DNA from: Litchfieldia stipae | Lineage (GTDB): Bacteria; Bacillota; Bacilli; Bacillales; Bacillaceae_L | DNA: 64,000 nt | Assembly (NCBI RefSeq): GCF_014837155.1 | Contig: NZ_JACYHA010000001.1 | Span: 124,001-188,000 of the forward strand | Direction: 5' to 3' | Shown here: positions 9,570 to 17,679 of the stretch, piece after piece | Layout: every line of letters starts with the position of its first letter | How positions within the stretch are numbered: position 1 is the stretch's first letter | Position numbers and translations under genes: made by a program | Notes under the pieces: model-generated | What the model was told of the DNA's origin: nothing | The model's input: only the letters and a program-made list of their open reading frames with translations | Databases searched by the model: none

Positions 9570-11231
9570 CTATCTTTTGTATACCCTTGCTTCAAATGGT
9601 CTTAATGAGAAATTGGTTAATTGCTCGTGTGGCTCTATCTTATAATTATGAAGTAATAATCCAGCACTCTGTAATGGTAACTCATCATAGTGATACGTTA
9701 CTTCATTTGGAGTTAAATTTGTGATAACTACTATTTTTTCAGTGTCCACAGTTCTAGTATAAGCATAAATCGCTGGATCCTCAGGAAGGATTAAATCATA
9801 GATTCCATAGGTAAAAATACTATATTCCTTTTTGATATTGATCAACTTTTTATAGTAATTCAAGATCGAATCAGAATCCTGTTGTTGTGCTTCTACATTT
9901 ATCTCTTGATAGTTAGAATTAATCCCTAACCAAGGTTCACCTGTTGAAAATCCAGCATTTTTGCCATCAGACCACTGCATAGGTGTCCTGGAGTTATCTC
10001 TAGAGGATGACCAAATATATTCCATGATTTCTTCATGGGATACCCCTTCACCTCGTTTAATTCGATACATATTTTTGATCGAAACGTCATTGTACTGCTC
10101 GATAGAATCAAACTTCACATTCGTCATGCCTATTTCTTGTCCTTGGTAAATAAAAGGTGTACCCTGCATGAGGAAATACATTGTTGCTAAGCATTTTGCA
10201 CTTTCCCTCCAATACTCTTGATCATTTCCCCAAGTAGAAACGGAACGTGCTTTATCATGATTCTCAATAAATAGGGCATTCCACCCTTTATTCTCTAATC
10301 CTTTTTGCCAGCGAGTTAACACCTCTTTTAAACCTAAAATATCAAGTCCCTGTTCAGATTCGGCGCTCCATAATCCTAAATGCTCAAACTGAAAAATCAT
10401 ATTAAACTTTCCATTTTCTTCTCCAACCCACTCATCAGCTTGCTCAATACTGACTCCGTTCGCTTCACCGACAGTGACAATGTCATATTTGGAGAACGTC
10501 TCCTCCTTTAATTCCTCAAGGAACGTGTTAATCCCCTCTACGTTCATATGCTTATCAAAAGATGATACATATTTTAATTGATTCGGATTATCCATATCAT
10601 TTAATCCTGGTTCCTTTTTAATATGACTAATTGCATCTACTCTAAAGCCATCTATTCCTTTATCCAGCCACCAATTAATCATATGATAAATTTCTCGTCT
10701 AACCTCAGGCTCTTCCCAATTCAAATCTGGTTGTTTTGTAGAAAAGATATGGAGATAGTATTGATTTGTCTTCTCGTCATATTCCCATGCAGAACCACTG
10801 AAAATACTTTCCCAATTATTTGGTTCCTTGCCCTCTTTCCCATCACGCCAAATATACCAATTACGCTTAGGGTTATCCTTTGACGAACGTGATTCAATAA
10901 ACCACGGATGTTCATCACTCGTATGATTAACGACTAAATCAATAATAAGCTTCATACCACGTTGATGAACCCTTTCTAACAACAACTCAAAATCCTCCAT
11001 TGTTCCAAACTCATCCATCACCGCTTGATAATCACTAATATCATACCCATTATCATCATTTGGTGATTTATAAAAAGGACAGATCCAAATGAGATCGATT
11101 CCTAAGTCTTTTAAATAGTCCAATTTAGAGATGATTCCCTGTATATCCCCTATACCATCACCATTTGAATCCATGAAGCTTCTTGGATAAATTTGATAGG
11201 CAACAAGCTCTTTCCACCATGCTTTCTTCAT
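9570..11231 (-). CDS. Alpha-glucosidase / oligo-1,6-glucosidase (GH13)
   Basis: The protein has 553 residues, the normal length for GH13 subfamily 31 enzymes. It begins WWKELVAYQIYPRSFMDSNGDGIGD. The four GH13 conserved regions are present: DLVVNH, GFRVDAIS (nucleophile Asp), VGEANG (acid/base Glu) and IENHD. The calcium-site-like DSNGDGIGD loop is also present. It hydrolyses terminal alpha-glucosidic bonds of short malto- or isomalto-oligosaccharides in the cytosol, and there is no signal peptide. The exact linkage preference cannot be read with certainty. No sugar transporter or regulator is adjacent, so it appears to be a single-gene unit. Confidence 0.88.
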   Translation of the reverse strand: MKKAWWKELVAYQIYPRSFMDSNGDGIGDIQGIISKLDYLKDLGIDLIWICPFYKSPNDDNGYDISDYQAVMDEFGTMEDFELLLERVHQRGMKLIIDLVVNHTSDEHPWFIESRSSKDNPKRNWYIWRDGKEGKEPNNWESIFSGSAWEYDEKTNQYYLHIFSTKQPDLNWEEPEVRREIYHMINWWLDKGIDGFRVDAISHIKKEPGLNDMDNPNQLKYVSSFDKHMNVEGINTFLEELKEETFSKYDIVTVGEANGVSIEQADEWVGEENGKFNMIFQFEHLGLWSAESEQGLDILGLKEVLTRWQKGLENKGWNALFIENHDKARSVSTWGNDQEYWRESAKCLATMYFLMQGTPFIYQGQEIGMTNVKFDSIEQYNDVSIKNMYRIKRGEGVSHEEIMEYIWSSSRDNSRTPMQWSDGKNAGFSTGEPWLGINSNYQEINVEAQQQDSDSILNYYKKLINIKKEYSIFTYGIYDLILPEDPAIYAYTRTVDTEKIVVITNLTPNEVTYHYDELPLQSAGLLLHNYKIEPHEQLTNFSLRPFEARVYKR

Positions 11232-11405
11232 CTATTTCCCTCTTTCAAACTGTCATCATTTTGATTCATTCATTTCCAATAATCATTATTACCTGATTAT
11301 AGAAGATTGAAACCACATATTAAGGACTCTCACTTAACCATGTACAAAAAGACACTCCAAGATGTGCCCTGCACAAATTGGACTGCCTCAATCGCATTAT
11401 AGGAA

Positions 11406-12272
11406 TTAAAAGTCAATAATTCTACCTCGTCCTGGCATTTTATTTAATGGCTTTAAAGTAGTTAATTTACGAACCTGTTCAAACTGATGTGGCTGTAAAT
11501 GTAATGAATCTCTTACTTCATTAAAATGAGAGAATCCATTTCTCTTTGAACGTTCCTCGATGAAATGTTGTGCTGTCTTTAAATCAACACCTGGCAGCAG
11601 TAATAAATCTTGGATAGAGGCATTATTTAACTCCATTCGTTCAAATGGAGGAACATCGGCAAATTCACTTATCGAACTTAGTACTTTCCCTTGTTCCATA
11701 CCGCCTTTCCAAGCCATTGTCTTATCTTGCTCTACTTGCCCACCACTAATCATATCTATCACTGTTTCAGTTGGATAGGGTCCGAATTTTTCATTTTCAA
11801 TTTCCAACATCCACATGGACTCATCCATTTCAGGTGTTATGTCCTCTGATGCCTTATCTTTTCTATAGACTTTAGAAACATAGCTTTGAATATGTTGGAG
11901 AATAGTTACTAATTCAGCACGCTTCAACATACTGCCAGACAGACCAATCCTAAAAGCTGGTGTGACCTTAACATTATACTTTCCATCTAACTCTATTTTT
12001 GCATCAATAAAATCATACCATGGTAAATATCCTTTTCGTTCTTCTATTGTCCAATCATTGTTGACAAACATTCCCCCTGTACAGATGGCCAAGCCAATTT
12101 TACATGAGCCAAACATTGTACAATCAACAACTGCAAGAACTTCCTCATCTGGTGGGATGGGAAATTCCTTTATAACATTACGAAGTTTTTTTTCTGGAAT
12201 GGCCTCACCTACGTACCATGAATCATTAATATATTGATCACAAATTTCAAATATCCCTTCGATAAAACTCAA
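11406..12272 (-). CDS. GYF_2-like plus ComEA-type helix-hairpin-helix protein with GRxIDF tail
   Basis: The protein has 288 residues and is the last gene of the six-gene AAA+ operon, 7 bp after the preceding gene. Residues about 30-130 form a beta-rich N-terminal domain (VLAVVDCTMFGSCKIGLAIC). A GYF_2/DUF4339-like segment begins near residue 155 (MWMLEIENEKFGPYPT), a fold that usually mediates protein contacts. A ComEA-type HhH follows (LNNASIQDLLLLPGVDLKTA). The chain ends GRGRIIDF, the same GRxIDF terminus seen in two other proteins of this operon. No enzymatic motif is visible. It probably acts as an adaptor or client-binding subunit of the ATPase system. Domain calls are from pattern recognition only. 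Confidence 0.65.
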   Translation of the reverse strand: MSFIEGIFEICDQYINDSWYVGEAIPEKKLRNVIKEFPIPPDEEVLAVVDCTMFGSCKIGLAICTGGMFVNNDWTIEERKGYLPWYDFIDAKIELDGKYNVKVTPAFRIGLSGSMLKRAELVTILQHIQSYVSKVYRKDKASEDITPEMDESMWMLEIENEKFGPYPTETVIDMISGGQVEQDKTMAWKGGMEQGKVLSSISEFADVPPFERMELNNASIQDLLLLPGVDLKTAQHFIEERSKRNGFSHFNEVRDSLHLQPHQFEQVRKLTTLKPLNKMPGRGRIIDF

Positions 12273-12279
12273 TGTATCA

Positions 12280-13011
12280 TCACCTCTGTATGTTTAATGT
12301 AATCATAATTGAGTTATCTTCCAACACTTGCTCATCCTCGATGGCAAACCCCTGTTTCTCCACATTTTCAAGCAAATTCTGATAGACAAGATTTTGGACA
12401 TTATTTTTATATTCATCATCCACAATCCATAAATGTTTAAATATTGATTGCATATCAGCACCCTCTAATACCTCTACTGAAAAGATGCTGTCCTTACTTG
12501 ATTGGTGAAATTGTATTTTTGCATTCTTTAAATCACAGATTATTTTCCCATTTTCTAATTCGACAGGGTTCATTCCATTGTCTATTAATACCTGTCTCAA
12601 CAAGCTTTTATTACGAAAATTCGTTGGAAAAATTGGCTTTAGTGGTGTCTGTAAAGAAGGAATATCTTTATTCTCGGTAAATATATTCCTCATTGACTGC
12701 TGTTCAAGGTCTTTCATAAATTGTTGAACCTTGTGTTCAGAATCATATTTGGAGAAAACAGCACACCAAACACCGTCTCTTAACTCCCAAAAGAAAAATC
12801 CTTTTTTATCTCGAAAATGGGTTTTAATCATGCCTCCCATTTTTTGAGCATCAAATCCACACTTTTTTATTGTACCTATTAAATCTCTTTCACTCTTAAA
12901 GGTTGTTTTCTTCAGGACCTGATTCGATTTAATAAAATCATCGAATCGCTCTTTTCCCATTGTCACCCGCAAGGCAAGGGCAATAGGAATCATCGTTAAA
13001 GATACTGACAT
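12280..13011 (-). CDS. DUF1257/Ycf35-like protein of the AAA+ operon
   Basis: I chose the ATG at 13011 because GGAGG lies 9 nt upstream; an ATG at 13032 in the same frame overlaps that ribosome site. The product is about 243 residues. The N-terminus is hydrophobic (VSLTMIPIALALRV). The C-terminal part (NLLENVEKQGFAIEDEQ and then ITLNIQR) resembles the repeated beta-alpha pattern of DUF1257, known in plastids and cyanobacteria as Ycf35. No catalytic residues are apparent. It sits between the DUF2997 and GYF_2/HhH genes. As I recall, DUF1257 and DUF2997 genes commonly neighbour Ycf46-type ATPases, which supports the call. Confidence 0.55.
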   Translation of the reverse strand: MSVSLTMIPIALALRVTMGKERFDDFIKSNQVLKKTTFKSERDLIGTIKKCGFDAQKMGGMIKTHFRDKKGFFFWELRDGVWCAVFSKYDSEHKVQQFMKDLEQQSMRNIFTENKDIPSLQTPLKPIFPTNFRNKSLLRQVLIDNGMNPVELENGKIICDLKNAKIQFHQSSKDSIFSVEVLEGADMQSIFKHLWIVDDEYKNNVQNLVYQNLLENVEKQGFAIEDEQVLEDNSIMITLNIQR

Positions 13012-13047
13012 GGTCAAGACCTCCGTCAACATAGTAGATTTTATGAT

Positions 13048-13263
13048 TTACTCTTTCTTATGTAAATCAATTCGTTGATTTTGCTTAATCTGAACCTGCT
13101 CCACTTCATAAAATTCCTCTGTATAGGAAGATTCAACCGTTTCAGCATGAAGCAGCTCTTCTAAAATCTTGATATAATCAGTACACTTCTCCCCTTTTAT
13201 TCCTTTTGTCTCAGCCACAATTCTGCCATCTGGAAAGATTCTCACTTGTATTTGTCCTTCCAC
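13048..13263 (-). CDS. DUF2997 family small protein
   Basis: The protein has 71 residues with a GTG start behind AGAGGTGA. It begins EGQIQVRIFPDGRIVAETKG, a beta-hairpin pattern typical of DUF2997. A conserved-type C-x(n)-LEELL helix follows, and then EEFYEVEQ. It lies 11 bp downstream of the AAA+ ATPase gene and 36 bp upstream of the next gene, so it is certainly part of the operon. Its function is unknown. The C-terminus of the radical-SAM protein of the same operon contains a very similar hairpin (LEIRIHPDGRVSVNG), which suggests a shared interaction module. Confidence 0.75.
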   Translation of the reverse strand: MEGQIQVRIFPDGRIVAETKGIKGEKCTDYIKILEELLHAETVESSYTEEFYEVEQVQIKQNQRIDLHKKE

Positions 13264-13274
13264 AAAATCACCTC

Positions 13275-14954
13275 TTAGAAATCGATTGTTCTTCCACCAC
13301 GACGGTACCTGACATCATCGTCTTTTTTGTCAGAGCCTTCACTAATGCTTGTGACCACGACCTTATCCTGTTTATAATCCTCTAGATCCTCTTGAGGGGT
13401 TACAGAAACAGCTCGAACATTGGCCCATTCTCGAATCGCTCTAATTTGCTCAGCTTGAGTAATTGAAAGCGGCACAGTGTTAGTGATTGCCCTTTCAAAA
13501 TCTTGAAGATAAATACAACGATTTTCAGCATAAGCTTCAAACAACGCATCAATAACTAACTGTTCAATTTCAGCGCCAACAAAGCCTTCGCATCTATCCG
13601 CTAAATTTTCTAAGATATCATCCGTCAATTGGAAATTCCCGATCACATCAGGGTCAGTTAATCGCTTGGAAATATGAACCTTCAATATCTCTTTCCGTTC
13701 TCTTTTCGTAGGCAAATCGGCAAAGAAGATTTCATCAAATCTACCCTTCCTCATTAATTCTGGTGGAAGGCTAGAGATATTATTAGCCGTGGCAATGACA
13801 AATACCGGACTCGTTTTTTCTTGCATCCACGTTAGAAATTGACCAAAAATACGAGATGAGGTCCCGCTATCTCCTCCATTTGTTATCCCACTAAAACCCT
13901 TCTCGATCTCGTCGATCCATAAAATTGAAGGTGAAATTGCTTCAACCGTTTTAATCGCTTTTCTCATGTTCTCCTCACTACTACCAACTATTCCGCTGAA
14001 GATTTTTCCCATATCTAAGCGTAGAAGCGGTAGCTGCCACATTGAACTAATCGATTTACTAATCAAGCTTTTTCCACAGCCAGGTACCCCTGTAATCAAT
14101 ACCCCTTTTGGTGTAGGCAAACCATATTTCCTTGCCGAGTCGAGCCATGATTTATTACGTTTAGCTAGCCATCGTTTTAAATTCTCTAGTCCACCTACAT
14201 CCTCCATTCTTAACTCACTTCTCACAAATTCTAAGATTCCTGTTTTCTTGATAATCTGTTCCTTTTCCTCGAGAATCACATCGACATCGTCAATATTTAG
14301 CTGCCCATCTTCAACCATCGCACGAGCAAATGCATTTTCAGCCTCTGATAGTGTCAGGCCTAATGCTGCTTTTGCTAGCCGTTCTTTGTCCTCGCTCGTC
14401 AGTGAAAATTGAATTCTCCCTGTTTGCTGATTGACAGTAATCATTTCTTCGAGAACGTCGATAATCTCTTTATATGTCGGAAGATCGAAATCAACAATGG
14501 TAATATCCTTTTGTAAATCATCTGGAAGGATTAAAAAAGGTGAAGTAAATATGATATTAATAGGATTAACGCTTTGCTTAATTAGAAAAAGCATATCCCT
14601 TAGTTTACGAATGACTTGAAAGTCTGGTAGTCTCCCTTGACCACCAAAATAAATATGAAAATCATGTAAAACAAAGATACAAGGCTTATCATATTTTTCA
14701 ATATATTCTAGCGCCTTTAATGGAGCTTTACAGTCTTCTTTTATATGACCTTGCCCATTTGTAATCCCTGTTGTCATCTTCCATGTTAAAACCTCACGCG
14801 GAGTTTTAATTAATTCAACATTACTCGAAACTGATCGAATGAGTGATAATATACGATCCTCTTCCCATGTTTGTATATACAAATAAGGAAAGCGTGCTTT
14901 TAACAAATTCGAAATGAACTTCTTCGTTCTAGCTTGATATTCTTTTTCCATCAT
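13275..14954 (-). CDS. Ycf46-like AAA+ ATPase with GRxIDF tail
   Basis: The protein has 559 residues. The N-terminal half (KARFPYLYIQTWEEDRILSL onwards) is the degenerate RecA-like region characteristic of Ycf46-type AAA proteins. The C-terminal half is a complete AAA module: Walker A GVPGCGKS (about residue 290), Walker B ILWIDEIEKG (about 347), a sensor-1-type ATANN and the arginine-bearing MRKGRFDEIFFADLP. It is therefore probably an active, oligomeric ATPase. The tail is low-complexity and charged and ends RRGGRTIDF. The start is ATG at 14954, with a second ATG three bases in; GGGGGCG lies upstream. Its partners are likely the other five products of the operon. Its substrate is unknown, and a relation to protease-type or remodelling AAA enzymes is only inferred. 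Confidence 0.8.
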   Translation of the reverse strand: MMEKEYQARTKKFISNLLKARFPYLYIQTWEEDRILSLIRSVSSNVELIKTPREVLTWKMTTGITNGQGHIKEDCKAPLKALEYIEKYDKPCIFVLHDFHIYFGGQGRLPDFQVIRKLRDMLFLIKQSVNPINIIFTSPFLILPDDLQKDITIVDFDLPTYKEIIDVLEEMITVNQQTGRIQFSLTSEDKERLAKAALGLTLSEAENAFARAMVEDGQLNIDDVDVILEEKEQIIKKTGILEFVRSELRMEDVGGLENLKRWLAKRNKSWLDSARKYGLPTPKGVLITGVPGCGKSLISKSISSMWQLPLLRLDMGKIFSGIVGSSEENMRKAIKTVEAISPSILWIDEIEKGFSGITNGGDSGTSSRIFGQFLTWMQEKTSPVFVIATANNISSLPPELMRKGRFDEIFFADLPTKRERKEILKVHISKRLTDPDVIGNFQLTDDILENLADRCEGFVGAEIEQLVIDALFEAYAENRCIYLQDFERAITNTVPLSITQAEQIRAIREWANVRAVSVTPQEDLEDYKQDKVVVTSISEGSDKKDDDVRYRRGGRTIDF

Positions 14955-14965
14955 GACGCCCCCAT

Positions 14966-15718
14966 CTAGAAATCTATGAGCCTACCCGTTGAGTCTTGAG
15001 TAGTTGGTGCAGCCTTTGCGGACAATGTAACAAGTAGCTTAATTTTCTCAGCTTTATGTTCGTTAAGTCCGATTACCTCTGTAAATTGCTCGAATGAATC
15101 GAACCCTCCAAGCTCTTCACGCTTCAGTACAACTTTTTTTGCCAATATAAGACCAATCCCTGAAATGGAAGCAATCTCAGCTTCAGTGGCAGAATTAAGA
15201 TCTATCGTTTTGTTGTTGTGCTTAATTTCTGTTTCTTGTATGTTTGAATCTACGATATTAGAACTTGATGTAACCGTGGATTGTTGCACTGGATCTTGAT
15301 TCGATTTCTTCTGTTCTATATCACTAGAAATCTCCATATTTAACTCTCTTTCAAATCGTACAGCAGCCTCTTGACGAAGCCTCTCAATTTTTTCTAGATG
15401 AATTCTTGGCTCATTCTCCTTTAACATATCTAATTGAATTAAATATGCAGGACGAATGATAAATGCGTGGATGATTGAGATCAGCCATGAAAAAACAGCA
15501 ATTCCAGCTCCTAATCCAGAATTCGGCATAGCAAAAGCAGTGATAAATGCCGCAACGTAGACTAATCCAGAAAGTAGCCATTTCTTATTTTTCACCTGGA
15601 TACCTACAAACATAAATGACAAACAGCTTAAGACACCAAATGGTACGAAAGTAAAAATAAGCCACCAGCTATTCAACCACTCCCATTTTTTCCCTCTACC
15701 TGTATAGCTTCTTGCCAC
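14966..15718 (-). CDS. Membrane protein with ComEA-type HhH domain and GRxIDF tail
   Basis: The protein has 250 residues. About three transmembrane helices lie in the first 105 residues (LIFTFVPFGVLSCLSFMFVGI, WLLSGLVYVAAFITAFAMP and IAVFSWLISIIHAFII). A charged helix and a Gln/Ser/Thr-rich linker follow. An HhH module of the ComEA type starts near residue 173 (IDLNSATEAEIASISGIG). The chain ends STGRLIDF. In ComEA this module binds DNA, but here it faces the cytosol or the outside depending on topology, and it may bind protein instead. The gene lies 11 bp before the ATPase gene and 17 bp after the radical-SAM gene. It could anchor the complex to the membrane. Confidence 0.7.
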   Translation of the reverse strand: MARSYTGRGKKWEWLNSWWLIFTFVPFGVLSCLSFMFVGIQVKNKKWLLSGLVYVAAFITAFAMPNSGLGAGIAVFSWLISIIHAFIIRPAYLIQLDMLKENEPRIHLEKIERLRQEAAVRFERELNMEISSDIEQKKSNQDPVQQSTVTSSSNIVDSNIQETEIKHNNKTIDLNSATEAEIASISGIGLILAKKVVLKREELGGFDSFEQFTEVIGLNEHKAEKIKLLVTLSAKAAPTTQDSTGRLIDF

Positions 15719-15735
15719 ATGGCTTCCTCCTCTTC

Positions 15736-16356
15736 TTATGTAATATCAATTCCTACTTTAGACAGCATCTCTAAATCTGTCATTTCAGCCATTCCATTTA
15801 CAGAAACTCTACCATCAGGATGGATTCTAATTTCTAGCTTGTTATTTATATTTACTAATATTTTCTCAATGTCCTTGTAGAAGTTTGATAAAAATCGATA
15901 TTGCTGATTTTTTGATCCAACCCATGGTCTACTAAGATCGTGTTGACTTTGGATATATGGACCATCAATTAATAAATCGGTATACTCTAACAAACGATTC
16001 CACTGTTGATTATTTGCAATCGTAATATTTTCATATTCATAACCTGTGAATGTCACAATCGAAAGCCCCAATTCTCTAACCCACTCTGCAAGAACACTAA
16101 GTTCCTTCGCCTGACTAAAGGGCTCACCTCCTAAAAAAGTGACTCCTTCAAGAAGAGAATTTTCTTCCAAAGTACTCTTAATATCTTCAAATAATTCTTC
16201 CACGTCTATAAGAGTTCCACCATCAAATGCCCAAGTATGCGGGTTAAAGCAACCTTCACACTTTATTGGACATCCCTGCACCCAAATACTGTACCTAAGC
16301 CCAGGCCCCTCTACTCTTGTCGTCTTAACCACTCTCGAAATACGAATATTAGACAA
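15736..16356 (-). CDS. Radical-SAM activase-like 4Fe-4S protein (NrdG-like)
   Basis: The protein has 206 residues with a TTG start behind AGGTGATG. The 4Fe-4S ligands are at C29, C33 and C36 (QGCPIKCEGCF, the CX3CX2C pattern), and the SAM-binding GGEP motif is in FLGGEPFSQ. The N-terminal 160 residues resemble anaerobic ribonucleotide reductase activase NrdG. No nrdD gene is nearby, and the C-terminus carries an extra hairpin (LEIRIHPDGRVSVNG) like the operon's DUF2997 protein. So it is probably not a ribonucleotide reductase activase. More likely it modifies or activates a component of the AAA+ system. It is the first gene of the six-gene operon. Confidence 0.8.
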   Translation of the reverse strand: MSNIRISRVVKTTRVEGPGLRYSIWVQGCPIKCEGCFNPHTWAFDGGTLIDVEELFEDIKSTLEENSLLEGVTFLGGEPFSQAKELSVLAEWVRELGLSIVTFTGYEYENITIANNQQWNRLLEYTDLLIDGPYIQSQHDLSRPWVGSKNQQYRFLSNFYKDIEKILVNINNKLEIRIHPDGRVSVNGMAEMTDLEMLSKVGIDIT

Positions 16357-16566
16357 TTAAACATCACCTACTTTATGTACATTTGAAGCATGCTCACATG
16401 AGAAATTCTATTATTCTACTTCAAATATCTACATTACATTTTAGCATAATTGTCTTTTTTTTACTTTCATAATTACCATTATATGTCTAAAGAACTACCA
16501 TCAAGCAACTTCCTGCTCAATTAGCACTAGTACGAAACCATTCAACAACTACATAACAAATACGAT
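16357..16566. other. Intergenic leader of the AAA+ operon
   Basis: No gene is visible. Going into the minus-strand operon there is an extended TGCTAAAAT element (plus-strand positions about 16440-16448) that could be a -10 box; I see no convincing -35 box. The rest is AT-rich. A short GCATGC palindrome lies near 16390. Confidence 0.35.
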
Positions 16567-16603
16567 TAAAAAGACCTTCCATTTTTCTCTGAAGGTCTTT
16601 TTG
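16567..16603. terminator. Rho-independent terminator
   Basis: An AAAAAGACCTTC / GAAGGTCTTTTT stem with an 11-base loop is flanked by A and T runs. It lies downstream of the P-loop kinase gene on the minus strand and upstream of the AAA+ operon. It can work in either direction. Confidence 0.8.
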
Positions 16604-16630
16604 TGTGAGATTAATGTTGTTTATTGAAAA

Positions 16631-16666
16631 GTCTAGTACCTAGGTATTGTTAACAATGTACTAGAC
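16631..16666. repeat. Imperfectly spaced 9-bp inverted repeat
   Basis: GTCTAGTAC and GTACTAGAC are perfect inverted copies separated by 18 bp. There is no following T run, so it is more likely an operator-type or RNA-processing site than a terminator. It lies between the kinase stop and the terminator at 16567. Confidence 0.5.
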
Positions 16667-16713
16667 ATATGAACTACTACAATCGCTCTCATTTATTTAA
16701 CTTTAGTATCACA

Positions 16714-17262
16714 TCATATAGTAAGTAAAAAAGATTTCTTTTCAATTACATCTCTTATTGTTTGAACACTTTGTTCGGTTGATTGATTTGTTGTGTCAAT
16801 AATATTGGATTCATAGATACCCAAATTATTAAATTGCTCCCACATTTGTTCTACTAATTCAACATGAGTATCTTCGTCCAATTTGGTACGATTGATTGCT
16901 CGATTCATTGTTTCTTCTTTAGTAGCTCTTAAGACAATATAATGTACTTCATAATTTTCTTGTACAACTTTTAACCACGGCTTTAAGAACCAAGGACCAA
17001 CAACTCCATCTATAATTACATCGTATCCACCACGCGCAAATCGTTTTGCGGCTTTCAAAAAAGCTTCAATAACAACTAAATTTTGTTCTTGTGATTCCGG
17101 TAAATATGGAGGTATTGCCCCTTTTTGTATATATTGATAAAAATCATCTGTGTGCATATGTACAGACTTTGATAAATTAGACTCTTTAGCAACAATAGAT
17201 GCTGTTGTACTTTTACCAGTCCCAGGTGAACCAGTAATTATAATAATTCTGCCTTGTTTCAT
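16714..17262 (-). CDS. P-loop nucleotide kinase / phosphotransferase-like protein
   Basis: The protein has 182 residues. The N-terminal Walker A is GSPGTGKST, close to the AAA_33/zeta-toxin-like kinase class. DDFYQYI resembles the catalytic Asp region of such kinases, and a lid-like RAINRTKLDE segment lies in the second half. The acceptor substrate cannot be told; small-molecule kinases of this class act on sugars, nucleosides or antibiotics. GGGGGAG lies 7 nt before the ATG. The gene appears monocistronic, between its own terminator and the tRNA gene. Confidence 0.7.
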   Translation of the reverse strand: MKQGRIIIITGSPGTGKSTTASIVAKESNLSKSVHMHTDDFYQYIQKGAIPPYLPESQEQNLVVIEAFLKAAKRFARGGYDVIIDGVVGPWFLKPWLKVVQENYEVHYIVLRATKEETMNRAINRTKLDEDTHVELVEQMWEQFNNLGIYESNIIDTTNQSTEQSVQTIRDVIEKKSFLLTI

Positions 17263-17452
17263 GGATTTTCTCCCCCAATCAGTTTACGCCGTACAGTTAT
17301 AAGCTTATTATAATTTTCTACAAAATGCCCGTTTGTGGAAGACTGAGTTTATAAAAATATATCAATTCACTACATAAAAATCACATGACTTCCCCTTTTG
17401 TTACTAAAAGTGGAAAATCTTAATTTACACAATACAAATATCCTTTAAGAAC

Positions 17453-17489
17453 AAAAAAGGCACATTCCAAAAAAATGAAATGTGCCTTA
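17453..17489 (-). terminator. Terminator of tRNA-Val
   Basis: On the minus strand, TAAGGCACATTT pairs with AATGTGCCTTTTTT just downstream of the tRNA 3' end, and the stem is followed by a T run. Confidence 0.8.
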
Positions 17490-17495
17490 AGGCTA

Positions 17496-17567
17496 TGATC
17501 CGAGAGGGATTCGAACCCCCGACCCCATCCCTGTCAAGGATGTATTCTCCCACTGAACTATCGGATC
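17496..17567 (-). tRNA. tRNA-Val (anticodon GAC)
   Basis: The minus strand folds as a cloverleaf. The 7-bp acceptor stem pairs GATCCGA with TCGGATC. The anticodon stem is CATCC/GGATG around the loop TTGACAG, which puts GAC at positions 34-36. The T arm contains GGGGGTTCGAATCCCTC. The anticodon reads GUC/GUU valine codons. The CCA end is not encoded. It is an isolated tRNA with its own terminator. Confidence 0.9.
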
Positions 17568-17679
17568 ATTATAAAAAAATGTACAAGTGATAGTACTCTA
17601 ATATAGTAATATCAAAAGATGATTTTGTCAATAATATTAAGTTATTGTAAAAAATATAACTTATTTTATTAAAAATTAT

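Noticed and set aside
13966-14412. 148-codon open frame on the plus strand opposite the AAA+ ATPase gene
   Set aside because: It is antisense to a clearly coding gene, its translation is Ser/Ile/Phe-rich with no recognisable domain, and it lacks a ribosome site.
15736-16356. Calling the radical-SAM gene nrdG
   Set aside because: The N-terminal part resembles NrdG, but there is no nrdD, the C-terminus carries a DUF2997-like hairpin and the gene heads the AAA+ operon.
17496-17567. Reading the tRNA as tRNA-Asp because GTC appears on the plus strand
   Set aside because: The T-loop and acceptor orientation show the gene is on the minus strand, where the anticodon loop is TTGACAG, that is GAC for valine.
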